Source of the DNA: Kiritimatiellia bacterium | Lineage (GTDB): Bacteria; Verrucomicrobiota; Kiritimatiellia; RFP12; UBA3636 | Length of the DNA: 5,786 bases | Assembly: GCA_017413145.1 (NCBI GenBank) | Contig: JAFPUX010000498.1 | Coordinates: forward strand, 1 to 5,786 | Direction: 5' to 3' | In this document: positions 5,768 to 5,786 of the stretch, in pieces | Position numbering within the stretch: the stretch's first letter is position 1 | How the letters are laid out: every line of letters starts with the position of its first letter | Translations under genes and position numbers: made by a program | Notes under the pieces: model-generated | What the model was told of the DNA's origin: nothing | Databases searched by the model: none | What the model saw: only the letters and a program-made list of their open reading frames with translations

Positions 5768-5786
5768 GTGGACGCCGACCGGCCGA
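5768..5786 (+). CDS. Start of a probable next gene, truncated by the window
   Basis: A GTG codon, then codons for Asp-Ala-Asp-Arg-Pro, run to the right edge. The only support is the strong GAGGAGG nine bases upstream and the position 25 bases after the methyltransferase stop. Nothing can be said about the product. If real it is likely cotranscribed with the methyltransferase, since no terminator hairpin is seen in the 25-base gap. Confidence 0.5.

Overview
This is a very GC-rich, gene-dense bacterial window with no mobile element, CRISPR array, tRNA or rRNA that I can recognise. The genes are housekeeping or cell-envelope in character. A predicted lipoprotein with two LysM domains points to a diderm cell. 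The GC content, the Ala/Pro-rich LysM lipoprotein and the 'GDILGRIA' form of LysM would fit the Planctomycetes-Verrucomicrobia-Chlamydiae/Kiritimatiellota neighbourhood, but that placement is a low-confidence inference from style, not from a marker gene.

Layout: bases 1-906 (+) hold the 3' part of a Gfo/Idh/MocA-family NAD(P)-dependent oxidoreductase resembling dihydrodiol dehydrogenase; its N-terminal Rossmann start lies off the left edge. It converges, with the two stop codons overlapping inside one CTAG, on a leftward block. In transcription order that block is a LysM lipoprotein (3447-2296), class I mannose-6-phosphate isomerase manA (2283-1294) and a small membrane-anchored protein with a pseudopilin-like N-terminus (1289-903). 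The last two follow their upstream genes by 12 and 4 bases, so the three look like one operon. A near-consensus sigma70-type promoter lies upstream of the LysM gene (TATAAT and GTGACA, 17-base spacer), with a small palindrome over its -35 element.

Further right, folD (4427-3552, -) is divergent from a THUMP-domain RlmL/YpsC-type rRNA methyltransferase (4525-5742, +). The 97-base gap between them is mostly one 59-base imperfect inverted repeat that carries a putative promoter facing each way. On the methyltransferase side the predicted transcript starts almost at the ATG, and no Shine-Dalgarno sequence is visible. The window ends with a strong GAGGAGG ribosome binding site and the first codons of a probable further gene.

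Functionally, folD supplies one-carbon folates, the methyltransferase modifies 23S rRNA, and manA links fructose-6-phosphate to mannose-6-phosphate for sugar catabolism or GDP-mannose and surface glycans. The LysM protein binds peptidoglycan. I see no clear evidence of a wholly new system. The most unusual structure is the symmetric divergent promoter between folD and the methyltransferase, followed by the pseudopilin-like small protein downstream of manA.
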